DNA of 64,000 nt from Bacteroidota bacterium (lineage in GTDB: Bacteria > Bacteroidota > Bacteroidia > UBA4408), in contig JADKHO010000001.1 of the NCBI GenBank assembly GCA_016721765.1, positions 1,724,001-1,788,000 on the forward strand. The letters run 5' to 3'. The notes under the pieces were generated by a model. The model worked only from the letters and a program-made list of their open reading frames with translations, had not been told where the DNA came from and made no database searches. This document shows positions 53,201 through 61,983 of this stretch, piece after piece; the stretch's first letter is position 1; every line of letters begins with the position of its first letter. Made by a program: the position numbers and the translations under genes.

Positions 53201-56200
53201 GCGCAAGTGGCGCCGGCTATCCTTACAATGTTCAAATTGCAAATGCTACAACGGTTGATCCGGGAGGAACGCTTAGAACAGCTGTTGTCTTAAATGTTGC
53301 AAACAATTTAACTATTGATGCTAATTCTGCATTATATATGGATTATAGTGCACACAATATGACAGTTCCTCTAATCATTAACAATGAACTTGTTCTAAAT
53401 GGTAGTCTTGCCGCTTCTGGTGCTGTTGGTGGGGATATCGTTATAAAAGGTAACTGGACACGCACCGGAACGTTTACACCAAACAGTCGAGCAGTGTTTT
53501 TTCAAGGTTCAAATGCGCAAGTCATGACCGGACCAACCGGATTTGATTACGTGCTTATTGATAAAACAGGTGGAAGTTTTACCCTTGCCAATAATATGAC
53601 AGTAAATCAAAGTCTTACTTTTACCGGTACGAATACGGTGAACCTTACAACCGGCGCTAACCGTGTAAACATTAGCAGCACTGGTTCAGTGGTGCGCACA
53701 GGTAGTGCATATATCAATGGAAATGAACAAAGAAATATTGCAACCGGTACAAATGTTTCACGCACTTTTGATATTGGTGATGCTAGCAACTATACACCGG
53801 TAACTTTAGATTTTGCATCTGTTTCTATTGCGGGCGATGTAATTGGATTTGTTTCAACACCTGATCAAGGGCAATTAGGATCTTCACTTTTGAATCCAGC
53901 TAAATCGGTAAACCGCTATTGGACACTTACCAATACAGGTACAAGTTTTACTACGTATGATGCGACCTTTACTTATGTAGGTGGCGATTTAGATGGCGGT
54001 TCAAGTGCTGCCAATTTAAAAGTGGCAAAGTATGATGGAACATGGTCGTATCCTGCTTTGGGAACAATTACCGGCACAAGCGCTCAAGGTACAGGCATCA
54101 CTTCTTTTAGTGAATTTGCGCTTGCTGAATGCTTGACTCCAACGGTTGTTATAACCAATCCGGCTGCTGTATGCGTACCCGGAACAATTGATTTAACTGC
54201 TGCTGCGGTAACACTTGGTTCAGATGCAGGACTTACCTTTACGTATTGGGAAGATGCAGGAGCAAGCACAAACCCAATTAGCAATCTTGCCGCCGCTGCT
54301 ATTTCGGTTGCCAATACTTATTATATTAAAGGAACCAATGCTGCAGGATGCTTTGATGTAAAACCTGTAGTTGTTACATTTAATGCAAAACCAACCGGAG
54401 CAATCAGTGGTGACAATACCATTTGTGTTGGAAACAGTACGAATTTAAGTATAGCAGTTACCGGCACAGGACCATGGAGTGGAACTTTATCAGATATTGG
54501 AGCAACGCCATTTAGTGGAAGTTCAAGTCCAATTACTGTTTCTGTTAGCCCTGGCTCTAGTTTTAATTATACTATCGCAACTTTATCCGATGCGCTTTGT
54601 ACAGCCGGTGTAGCGGATAAAACAGGGAATGCAAACATTACAGTGAATTCCTTTCCAACCCCCACCATTACAGCAAACGGGCCTACCACTTTTTGTGAAG
54701 GAGGTCTGTTAACGTTAACCGCTTCCGCGGGTGTAAGTTACTTGTGGTTACCCAATGGCGAAACTACTCAAACCATAGCTGTTGTTTCTTCAGATAGTTA
54801 TTCGGTTGAGGTTACGGGAGCTAACACATGTAGTTCAACATCTGTCCCAACTGTAGTTTCGGTAACGCCTGCAACACTCACACCGTTTAATGTTACTGCT
54901 GCTGCGTCTTATTTGTATGGATTTGAAAATGCAACTCCTCCAGCTTTATTTTGTGGAATGGTAATCGGAGATGAAAATAATCCGGTTGATTTGGAGCAAT
55001 GGCATACTTCAACACTAGCGCCTAACTCTGGTACTAAGCACATGGTAATAGATGCCAATGCGGATGGAACAACAGCAAAAGACGATTGGTTTTATACTGC
55101 ACCGGTAAATTTGCAAGCCGGTAAAATGTATCGAATTCTGTTTAACTACCGAGGAAGTAATGCAGCTAAAACGGAGCAACTTGAAGTTTATTCAGGCTTG
55201 TCGCCCGATGCTGCAACAATGCTTTTTGGAGCTGCAATGTACAGCAATAATAACATCCAAAATGTAGCCTATATACTTGATTCTGCATCGAATTTTATTC
55301 CTGCATTTTCTGCCACCTATTATTTTGGATTTCATGCGAATAGTGCTGCTAATCAGGCAAGCCTTTATATTGATGATATAAAAGTGAAAGAGGTAACGGT
55401 AACTGCCATTAATCCTGCTTACTGCACTACTATTCCAAGTATGTACGATCAAATTTTTGTGCAACCTATTCCCGGTGCTTCAAACTACCGCTTTAAAATT
55501 GTGGGAACCGGTGCTCAATCAACTTATAATTTCGAACACTACCGTAACAATTCAAATCCCGATTATCGCTTAAAATGGGCTCCGGGTGTGATTTATGGAT
55601 ATACGTATAACGTGCAAGTGGCCTATTACAAAAATGGTATTTGGAGTCCTTACGGACCAACATGCCCTGTTTCTTTAGGTGCATTCCCAGCTATCAAATT
55701 GCGTAACAATCCTGCAACTGTAGCTGGTCCTTGCGACTATGTAATTTCTGACTTAAACGATCGTATCTTGACCGATTCATTATCAGGAGCGAACGATTAC
55801 ATGTACAAAATCGTAGAAGATGTACCGGGTGGCGCGTATGATTATGACCATACTTGGCAACGTCAAAGTGGTAACCTTGACTTCCGTTTAGTTTGGGCTT
55901 ACCAATCATCTCCGCTAATTGACCGTGTTCGATTTGGTTATAGCTACGATGTTCAAACACGTGCTTTAGTTGGTAAAACCGGAGTTGCTTTTGGTAGCCG
56001 TCCGGGAGAATGGGGTCCATATGGAGCAACTTGTAAGTTAGATTTATCTGCAACTTCTCCAACAACCTCCTTAACCAACTGTAGTATTACTTTAAGCTCA
56101 CTGAACGATCAAATTTTTACCACTCCAGTTACGGGCGCTACAAATTATGAGTATGAATTTACTGCACCTGGATATACTGCTGTTGTGTATCGTGGAAGTG

Positions 56201-56985
56201 GTAATAATGATTACCGATTAATTTGGATTCCAACTACTCCATCTGTACCGGGAGGTGCACGTTATGCAACAACTTACACTGTTCGTGTGAAAGCTTATGT
56301 AGGTGGAGTTTGGTTAAGTTACGGTGCACCTTGTACAGTAACCACACCGGCTGCTCCAACAACTTCTATCTCAACTGTTGGATTCTGTGGTTCAACTCTT
56401 TCTCCGGGTCAATTTAGCAGTATCATCAATTGTACTGCGGTACCGGGAGCCAGCTTGTATTCTTATAGAATTACCAATGTGGGTGGCGTGGCATACTCAA
56501 AAGTAATATACAACTACAATGCTAACACCAGCTTTAGTTTATCTCGTACTTTGGTTTGTTGCGGCCAACAAAACTTGTTACCAAATGCAACATACACCAT
56601 TGAAGTGGCATACTACGCGGGTGTATGGAGTGCTTATGGTCCTGCATGTACTTTCACCACAGGAGCAACAGTACCTCGTTACTCACCATTTGCTAGCGAA
56701 GGTGTAGAAGCAGCTGAAGGAGCACTTAATTTAAGTGTGTATCCAAATCCTGCAACTATAAATGAGCAGTATTCATTAGAGTTACAAGGTATCACAGCCG
56801 CTAATGAAAAAGTTCAAGTAGCTATTTACAACATGATTGGCGACAGAGTTTACAGAGCTGACATAATCACCAAAGAGGAAGCAACCTTAACTATTAAACC
56901 AGAAATGCAATTAGCTGCAGGGGTTTACATGGCCGAGGCTCAACTCAATGGAACTATTTATAGAGTAAAATTTGTGGTGAAATAA
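50218..56985 (+). CDS. Giant T9SS-sorted surface protein with fibronectin III, filamentous repeat and four Cys modules
   Basis: 2255 residues. A long signal peptide (hydrophobic 35-50, cleavage after KAQ at about 54) is followed by a beta-rich head. Two fibronectin-III-like domains (about 300-410 and 412-505) come next, then a long run of imperfect beta-helix-like repeats (about 510-1310) rich in NVNINGTL, NLTIDNG and SGGxI segments. After an Ig-like stretch (FNAKPTGAISGDNTIC) come four ~90-120-residue modules (about 1738-2155) that share C...DQIF, GA-NY-Y, DYRL-W, TY-V-V and YG--C. The last 80 residues (VYPNPATINEQY to YRVKFVVK) are a T9SS sorting domain. It is probably a large adhesin or surface fibre; the function is inferred. 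Confidence 0.85.
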   Translation: MKKNVPICSEGASTLLTQKTVQFVFLHPKLQSLKKFFALVLIFVLSGLHTSKAQPSRMEGAWKTGFYVNNLGTMSVRRGNTLMYRDQTNSGVGTNIQKALLFNNATFNYNPKWTASNGTLFTKNVKITNGAILNGGSDIQFAVTQLNYYTFVIGNNIAASNNIAILETTFNPTTFAALPTQSPVAASVNAGNNVVVTVTLSANPQSGERVFVRYSSDNFAANFNVVEATGFSGGIGTATIPGAFNTAGVTVSYYVFTTTIAAPAAADADYLALRIQTQSGETGSIWSYTVAAVAPTAQPTNIQFASVTAGSMIVNWTAASPAPTGYIVLRTSGATPPNTDPSNGTFYSIGNTIGNATVAYQGTALTTSALSNLIDNTQYNLKIYSYNGSGAGTLYFMTSPLSGSQSTTAVAAPTANAATLGATSIVANWSQAPGAVAYRLDVSTDNLFGSFLPGYQDLLVSGGATVSQSVTGLSVGTTYYYRVRAIGTNTSSGNSNVITAVTLTPIVSTATGGDWAVGGSWVGGIAPTAASDVQIVSGATITISSSITRNAGTTTLVDLGGTLAATSAFVTNGNVNINGTFRIGGTLNGGGSPVATGTGTWTYSQTTGTLLFNSNATYNLDAGANIFWPSAAGSRPFNVTLQAVNNGNSIQMNAGISRTVDGTFRVAGSAVNTAQLFVNGGGTYTVNGTLQLDLGGLYGNQVVTFGAASTLKLNTGTSFTISSSIWNSGGTVGVVGLARPANVQVSGNTTLTLPNNTFNCAGNLTIDNGSTLNGPSASSLTVNGNVNINGTLTLGASSGGDIIVNGNWTRANAGATFTPNGRAVWFSGGAAQTITISGGGTEVFNYLLVNNSSGNLSLGTSTDVAVNGITGDPLQLLNAGALNLNGRTLYLSGGNGGNIKTSGGARSITGSGTLSIQGNKFVTSASGGSLSTGANVLVDLTAGLDCGSGLTTINGTLQISAGGFVTVNAPIYGSGSLLKYNSATTPYVRGIEWASASGAGYPYNVQIANATTVDPGGTLRTAVVLNVANNLTIDANSALYMDYSAHNMTVPLIINNELVLNGSLAASGAVGGDIVIKGNWTRTGTFTPNSRAVFFQGSNAQVMTGPTGFDYVLIDKTGGSFTLANNMTVNQSLTFTGTNTVNLTTGANRVNISSTGSVVRTGSAYINGNEQRNIATGTNVSRTFDIGDASNYTPVTLDFASVSIAGDVIGFVSTPDQGQLGSSLLNPAKSVNRYWTLTNTGTSFTTYDATFTYVGGDLDGGSSAANLKVAKYDGTWSYPALGTITGTSAQGTGITSFSEFALAECLTPTVVITNPAAVCVPGTIDLTAAAVTLGSDAGLTFTYWEDAGASTNPISNLAAAAISVANTYYIKGTNAAGCFDVKPVVVTFNAKPTGAISGDNTICVGNSTNLSIAVTGTGPWSGTLSDIGATPFSGSSSPITVSVSPGSSFNYTIATLSDALCTAGVADKTGNANITVNSFPTPTITANGPTTFCEGGLLTLTASAGVSYLWLPNGETTQTIAVVSSDSYSVEVTGANTCSSTSVPTVVSVTPATLTPFNVTAAASYLYGFENATPPALFCGMVIGDENNPVDLEQWHTSTLAPNSGTKHMVIDANADGTTAKDDWFYTAPVNLQAGKMYRILFNYRGSNAAKTEQLEVYSGLSPDAATMLFGAAMYSNNNIQNVAYILDSASNFIPAFSATYYFGFHANSAANQASLYIDDIKVKEVTVTAINPAYCTTIPSMYDQIFVQPIPGASNYRFKIVGTGAQSTYNFEHYRNNSNPDYRLKWAPGVIYGYTYNVQVAYYKNGIWSPYGPTCPVSLGAFPAIKLRNNPATVAGPCDYVISDLNDRILTDSLSGANDYMYKIVEDVPGGAYDYDHTWQRQSGNLDFRLVWAYQSSPLIDRVRFGYSYDVQTRALVGKTGVAFGSRPGEWGPYGATCKLDLSATSPTTSLTNCSITLSSLNDQIFTTPVTGATNYEYEFTAPGYTAVVYRGSGNNDYRLIWIPTTPSVPGGARYATTYTVRVKAYVGGVWLSYGAPCTVTTPAAPTTSISTVGFCGSTLSPGQFSSIINCTAVPGASLYSYRITNVGGVAYSKVIYNYNANTSFSLSRTLVCCGQQNLLPNATYTIEVAYYAGVWSAYGPACTFTTGATVPRYSPFASEGVEAAEGALNLSVYPNPATINEQYSLELQGITAANEKVQVAIYNMIGDRVYRADIITKEEATLTIKPEMQLAAGVYMAEAQLNGTIYRVKFVVK

Positions 56986-57003
56986 ATTAAGTTCACCAGA
57001 ATT

Positions 57004-57036
57004 AAAAACCCCGTCAAAGTAAATGGCGGGGTTTTT
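57004..57036. terminator. Bidirectional terminator after the surface-protein gene
   Basis: AAAAACCCCG (57004-57013) pairs perfectly with CGGGGTTTTT (57027-57036), loop 13 nt, followed by ATTTTT. It sits between the convergent surface-protein and lpxH genes. Confidence 0.85.
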
Positions 57037-57040
57037 ATTT

Positions 57041-57805
57041 TTAGTTATTTTTTTTGAAATACTTCAGTTCCATATCCTCGCCGTTAAATACACCATAAGA
57101 GCGATAATTCATCCATTCACCGAGATTGATATACCTGCTATTTTTATTCAATTGAATATCCAATGGCAAATGACGGTGGCCAAAAATAAAGTAATCGAAA
57201 GATTGTTTTTGTAAAATTTCTTGACAATAAATAACAAGCCATTCTTTATCGTTTCCTAAAAATTGCTCATCGCTGGAGCCTGTATGCATGCGGCTTTTAC
57301 CGCTCCAAAAATTCGCCAATCGAATTCCAAAATTGGGATGCAGCCTTGCAAATAGCCATTGACAAACCGGATTGGCAAAAACTTTTTTTATGAATTTGTA
57401 GCCACGGTCTCCGGGTCCCAATCCATCACCATGCCCAATTAAAAACTTTTTTCCATTGAATTCACGTTCTAAATTGCCGCGGTAAATAGTCAGTCCTATT
57501 TCTTTTGGCAAGTAATCAAACACCCACATATCATGGTTTCCGGTAAAATAGTGAATAGGAATTCCTGAATCGGAAATTTCGGCTAATTTGCCGAGGAGTC
57601 TCACAAAACCTTTTGGCACAGCAGTTTTATATTCAAACCAAAAATCGAACACATCGCCTACTAAGAAAAGCTCTTGTGCATCTTTTTTTATTTCATCCAA
57701 CCACTCTACCAAAAGTTTTTCGCGCTGCAAACTTGTGGCAGCATCGGGTGCGCCTAAATGAAAATCGGATGCGAAATAAATTTTCTTTCCTTGTGCTAAT
57801 TTCAA
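57041..57805 (-). CDS. lpxH: UDP-2,3-diacylglucosamine diphosphatase (LpxH-like)
   Basis: 254 residues of the calcineurin-like phosphoesterase fold. Metal ligands are D14 and H16 in SDFHLG, then GDVFDFW, GNHD (with YFTGNHDMWVF), GHGD, and the GHRHLP pair near the C-terminus. This is the LpxH pattern: it cuts UDP-diacylglucosamine to lipid X in lipid A synthesis at the inner membrane. Its ATG overlaps the stop of the M1 peptidase gene by 4 bp (57802-57805), so the two are translationally coupled. The hairpin at 57004-57036 terminates it. Confidence 0.9.
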   Translation of the reverse strand: MKLAQGKKIYFASDFHLGAPDAATSLQREKLLVEWLDEIKKDAQELFLVGDVFDFWFEYKTAVPKGFVRLLGKLAEISDSGIPIHYFTGNHDMWVFDYLPKEIGLTIYRGNLEREFNGKKFLIGHGDGLGPGDRGYKFIKKVFANPVCQWLFARLHPNFGIRLANFWSGKSRMHTGSSDEQFLGNDKEWLVIYCQEILQKQSFDYFIFGHRHLPLDIQLNKNSRYINLGEWMNYRSYGVFNGEDMELKYFKKNN

Positions 57806-60800
57806 TTGAAATAATTTTTTAGTTGTTCTATTGGATTCAAAGCATTCAAATGAAGTACAAATCTAATTTTTTCAAAATAGTTCAATTGATTTAAATCACT
57901 TGATTGTTGAATCGGTGCATATATCTCAAAAATATTTCGGTAAATTACTAGTGCTACACCCCAATCATAATCAAGCTTATCGGAACTTGCCGCTTTTCCG
58001 ATATCGCTGTAAAAGGCGAATGGAATTTTACCCGGTGCCGGTATAAAAATATTCGCGGCTAGCATCCAATCCATTGAATTTGGAGTTAAGGTCAGATTTT
58101 TAAAACCGGCATCTTTCATATAAAATTGCTGATTAAAAATACCCTCCACATCATTTCTTCCCAAATAAATATTGTCGTACGCATAATCGTTATTTCCATT
58201 CATGGTAAATCCAAATTGTGCGCTTGCATTCGCTTCATAAATAAATTTTCCACCAAATACTCTAATTTCAGCCGCTTTGCGCCGATGCTCATAACTAAAA
58301 TGATACAGTGCTTCAAGCGTGGATTTCGCATAATTATTGCCTTGCTCGATTCCTATTCCTATTTCAAATGGATTTATTGTTCGCTTGTTTTTGAGTGAAT
58401 AAAATAAGCTGTTAATGAAATAGTTGTTTGCATAGGAATCTTTTTTGTACTGTTTTTCAGCATAATTGTATGGTGCGGTATCTTCCCAGATGTTAGCGTT
58501 TCTGATTTTTATTTTTTGAAACAAAGGGCTACGCACATTTTTTTTTCTAAAATTGAAATCTATTCCGGCAGCGGCATGCACAAATCCCAATTGCACCGGA
58601 CGATTGCGATAACTATATTTTTTAAACACTACATGTGGTTCAATGGCTTGCAAAATACCATTGGGGTTCCAATGGTAAGTTAATTGAATCGAACCATTTA
58701 AATCATTGCTGCCAACAGCATACATTGGCATAACTAAATATTCAAAACGTTTCTGAATCAGGGCATGATTGTAGAGTGCCATGCCTGCCATAAAATTATT
58801 ATACTGATTATATCCCACTACCGGAAAATAATTAATTGTTGTTTTTTCAGTGTTTTCGATACTCCCAATGAATTGCAATTGCAAAGGCTCTATCTTTTTA
58901 AAAATGCCACGGGTACGAATTACATTGTTTGAACGCCTTATTTCAGGCATGTTCCAAGCCTTGTCTATTTCTAAAAAGGAATAATCTCCTATTGGAAAAG
59001 CAACTTGTTTTGTGCCTTCAAAACCATCCAGCCAGACTGTTTTTACAACTTCTTTAATTTTAATTGCACTTAGCGCAAAGGGGCCTGAAATCGCCGCTTT
59101 GTTTTTTATTTTCACCACAAAATTGGAATCTGTTTTATGGATGACCGAAATTTTATAATCCAATTTTTTTTTGCTTGAAAGTAAATCAGCAAAAAACCAA
59201 TCTAAATTTTTACTGCTCCCTTTTTCAAATATTTCGCGCAAGTCGTTTGGTTGTGGATGCTTAAATTTCCATGTTTCATAATAATTGTGCATCAAGGAAT
59301 CAAAAAGGGTTTCACCTAAATAGTTGGCGAGGTAATTAAAAATAAAACCGCTTTTAGAATACACGCTGCTTCCATAGTTTGCATCGGTAAAGCTTGTGGC
59401 AGGGAGCGTAATTGTTTGATCCACATTTTTTCGGGCAGCGCTTAAATAAGCTAACACATATTGTGTTTTAGAAGAATACTGCGCAAGGTGCGCAAAACGA
59501 ACATAACTTTCACTTATATATGCATCTACAAAACTAGCTTTTGGATAGAGCTGTTCCATGAGCCGTAAATTATAATAGGTATTTAGCCCTTCATCCATCC
59601 AGGGATTATTGCGTTCATTGTTTCCAAGTATTCCATAAAACCAATTGTGCCCCACTTCATGCACCACAGTATATTCAAAATCTTTTAAAGTAATTGCTTC
59701 GCCCAACACTGCAATCATCGGATATTCCATTCCTCCTCCAGCAGCTATTGTGCCATCAACCAGCGTAATTTGTGAGTAAGGATAGTCACCCAACCAGTTG
59801 GAATAATTTACAAGCGTTTCTTTCACATAATCTGAACAGTGCTTCCAATAGGCGCTTTGTGAATTTGTAAAAAGCATCCAGGTGCTAATTTTTCGTTTGG
59901 ATTCAGGCAACTCAATTTCTGCATTCAACACATGATACCTTTTATCGGCAAACCAAGCAAAATCATGCACCTTTTCGGCTTTGAAATGCAGGGTTTTTAG
60001 CGCAGTGTCTGAATTGGGGAAACTTAAATCATCGGATTCAACAAATTCTTCTTTCGCCTTTTCATTCATCCAGCTAATTTCACTTGAATCTTGCAATACA
60101 CCGCTTGCGCCTACAACATAATTTTTAGGGAGGGTTATTGAAACATCAAAATTTCCAAACTCACTGTAAAATTCACCTTGATCAAGATAAGGAAAGGCAT
60201 GCCATCCTTGGGCATCAAAAACTGCCGGTTTGGGGAACCATTGCGATATCATATATTGCTGCCCTATATGTCCCAAGCGCGAAATGGAAGCACTTGGTAA
60301 CTTAATATGAAAGGTGGTGCTGATGGTAATTTTTTCGCCCGAAGCAAGTGCTTTTTTTAATACAATTCTTCCCTCATCTTGGTGCACGGAATCATAAATA
60401 AATTCAACTGATTCGTTATCTACTTTAAAATTTAGTCCATTAATGTATCCACGTGATTCGGGTTTCGAGTAATAAAAAGTAGTTTCACCATTCTCCAGCA
60501 ATTGCTTAGCCAGCGCAGTTTGATCATCTTTATAGGCATTTGGCCAAAGGTGAATATAAATTTCCTGAAGTGTTTGGTTTGAATTGTTACGGTACTCAAT
60601 CTCCTCATCGGCGCTCAGTTCATGGGTTACATCATTTAAAGTAACATGAATGCGATACGTAACATCTTGTTGAAAATAAGTTTTCGCTGCAAGTGAAAAA
60701 CAGCACAATTGAAAGCAAAGAAGGAAAGCAAAAGTTAAACTGAATACTACTCCTTTTGTAAAGCTTGTTTGTTTACTGGGTGCGGACTCACTCCGGCTTT

Positions 60801-60810
60801 CGTGAATCAT
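57802..60810 (-). CDS. M1 family metallopeptidase with outer-membrane-protein-like C-terminal region
   Basis: 1002 residues. A membrane or signal segment lies at about 18-45. The catalytic motif is H384-E-V-G-H388 with Glu407 nineteen residues later, the zinc ligands of the gluzincin M1 family; AAGGGMEYPM, upstream, takes the place of the GxMEN exopeptidase motif. The C-terminal 350 residues are rich in alternating hydrophobic and aromatic residues and could be beta-barrel-like, ending near HLNALNPIEQLKNYFN. Such large M1 proteins are frequent in Bacteroidota and probably degrade peptides in the periplasm or at the surface. The stop overlaps lpxH by 4 bp. Confidence 0.88.
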   Translation of the reverse strand: MIHESRSESAPSKQTSFTKGVVFSLTFAFLLCFQLCCFSLAAKTYFQQDVTYRIHVTLNDVTHELSADEEIEYRNNSNQTLQEIYIHLWPNAYKDDQTALAKQLLENGETTFYYSKPESRGYINGLNFKVDNESVEFIYDSVHQDEGRIVLKKALASGEKITISTTFHIKLPSASISRLGHIGQQYMISQWFPKPAVFDAQGWHAFPYLDQGEFYSEFGNFDVSITLPKNYVVGASGVLQDSSEISWMNEKAKEEFVESDDLSFPNSDTALKTLHFKAEKVHDFAWFADKRYHVLNAEIELPESKRKISTWMLFTNSQSAYWKHCSDYVKETLVNYSNWLGDYPYSQITLVDGTIAAGGGMEYPMIAVLGEAITLKDFEYTVVHEVGHNWFYGILGNNERNNPWMDEGLNTYYNLRLMEQLYPKASFVDAYISESYVRFAHLAQYSSKTQYVLAYLSAARKNVDQTITLPATSFTDANYGSSVYSKSGFIFNYLANYLGETLFDSLMHNYYETWKFKHPQPNDLREIFEKGSSKNLDWFFADLLSSKKKLDYKISVIHKTDSNFVVKIKNKAAISGPFALSAIKIKEVVKTVWLDGFEGTKQVAFPIGDYSFLEIDKAWNMPEIRRSNNVIRTRGIFKKIEPLQLQFIGSIENTEKTTINYFPVVGYNQYNNFMAGMALYNHALIQKRFEYLVMPMYAVGSNDLNGSIQLTYHWNPNGILQAIEPHVVFKKYSYRNRPVQLGFVHAAAGIDFNFRKKNVRSPLFQKIKIRNANIWEDTAPYNYAEKQYKKDSYANNYFINSLFYSLKNKRTINPFEIGIGIEQGNNYAKSTLEALYHFSYEHRRKAAEIRVFGGKFIYEANASAQFGFTMNGNNDYAYDNIYLGRNDVEGIFNQQFYMKDAGFKNLTLTPNSMDWMLAANIFIPAPGKIPFAFYSDIGKAASSDKLDYDWGVALVIYRNIFEIYAPIQQSSDLNQLNYFEKIRFVLHLNALNPIEQLKNYFN

Positions 60811-60822
60811 TCCAAATGGTGA

Positions 60823-61929
60823 TTATGGAAGCAGTTTGCGAATGGCGTTTTCTAATTCTTCACCACGCAAGCCCTTTGCAACAATTTTTCCTTCTTTATC
60901 TAATAATACACTAAATGGTATTCCACTTATGTTATAAAGTTTAACAACCGAAGAACTCCACATGCCTAAATCACTGATGTGTGTCCAGGTTAAATGATCA
61001 TCGGCAATTGCTTTTTGCCAAGCAGCTTTATCTTTATCCAAGGAAACGCCAAGCACATCAAAACCCTTTGCATGAAAAGCTTTATACGCTTTTACAACAT
61101 TTGGGTTTTCTGCTCTACAAGGCCTGCACCACGAAGCCCAAAAATCAACCAAAACCACTTTTCCTTTGTAAGAAGAAAGCGCAACCGTTTGCCCTTCGGG
61201 TGTTTCCAATTTAATATCGGGTGCAACACTTCCAATACCCAATTTATTCATCTCCGATACACGTGTATGAAAAAGTTTGGCATAAGTAGAGTTGGGATAT
61301 TTTGCCATCAATCCTTGATCCAATTTTACAAAATATTCCACATCTGTCTCGGCACTCAGGCGGTCAATAACAGCAAGCGATGCAAGGGATGAACTATTTT
61401 CGTTGATAAACTTTTTAAGGAATACCGACTCATTCATTTTTACCTGATTATATTGCATATCCAAAGCTCGACCCACACTGTCTATTTTAGGGCTTCCTTG
61501 ATACGTGGCGTAGACTTTTTTAAGGGAATCACCAATATAAAAATTGCGTTGCAATACATAGTTTACGGTTGCAATTTTTTCGCTGTTCGCAGAGCCTTTT
61601 ACTTGATAACTGCCGGCAAATTTTTTCGCATCTGCTGTAAAATCAATATGGTCGTTACTATCCAAAAGCAGTAATGCAAAATTGCTGTTATCGAGGCGTA
61701 AACGATAAAAACCCAATTCAGGAATTTTTATTTTAAACGAAAAGGAGCCGTCAGCAGCAACAATTGCACTATCTCTTGGGTTAATGCTAATTGGAGTAAG
61801 TTCATCGATAAATATTTTTTCGCCGCTACTGTTACTCATTTTACCCACAATGTTTTCACCTTGTGGCGTGTTGGAGCAAGAAATAAAAATTATAGAAAGG
61901 AGAAAAAGAGGAAAGCAAATTTTTTTCAT
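60823..61929 (-). CDS. TlpA-family thiol:disulfide reductase lipoprotein with N-terminal DUF4369 domain
   Basis: 368 residues. Lipobox FISC with Cys18. The N-terminal half (about 22-215) resembles the DUF4369 domain often found before TlpA-like domains in Bacteroidota (GKMSNSSGEKIFIDELTP and GSFSFKIKIPELGFYRLRLDNSNFALLLL). The C-terminal half is a thioredoxin-like domain with the redox pair C268-R-P-C271 in WASWCRPCR and a cis-Pro in NISGIPFSVLLDKEG. It reduces disulfides in the periplasm, for example in cytochrome c maturation or protein folding. It is 12 bp downstream of the M1 gene's start on the same strand and probably cotranscribed with it. Confidence 0.9.
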   Translation of the reverse strand: MKKICFPLFLLSIIFISCSNTPQGENIVGKMSNSSGEKIFIDELTPISINPRDSAIVAADGSFSFKIKIPELGFYRLRLDNSNFALLLLDSNDHIDFTADAKKFAGSYQVKGSANSEKIATVNYVLQRNFYIGDSLKKVYATYQGSPKIDSVGRALDMQYNQVKMNESVFLKKFINENSSSLASLAVIDRLSAETDVEYFVKLDQGLMAKYPNSTYAKLFHTRVSEMNKLGIGSVAPDIKLETPEGQTVALSSYKGKVVLVDFWASWCRPCRAENPNVVKAYKAFHAKGFDVLGVSLDKDKAAWQKAIADDHLTWTHISDLGMWSSSVVKLYNISGIPFSVLLDKEGKIVAKGLRGEELENAIRKLLP

Positions 61930-61983
61930 TTTAGGTATGTATATGAGTTAGGTATTTTAATTTGTAAATGCTTGTATGTATCA

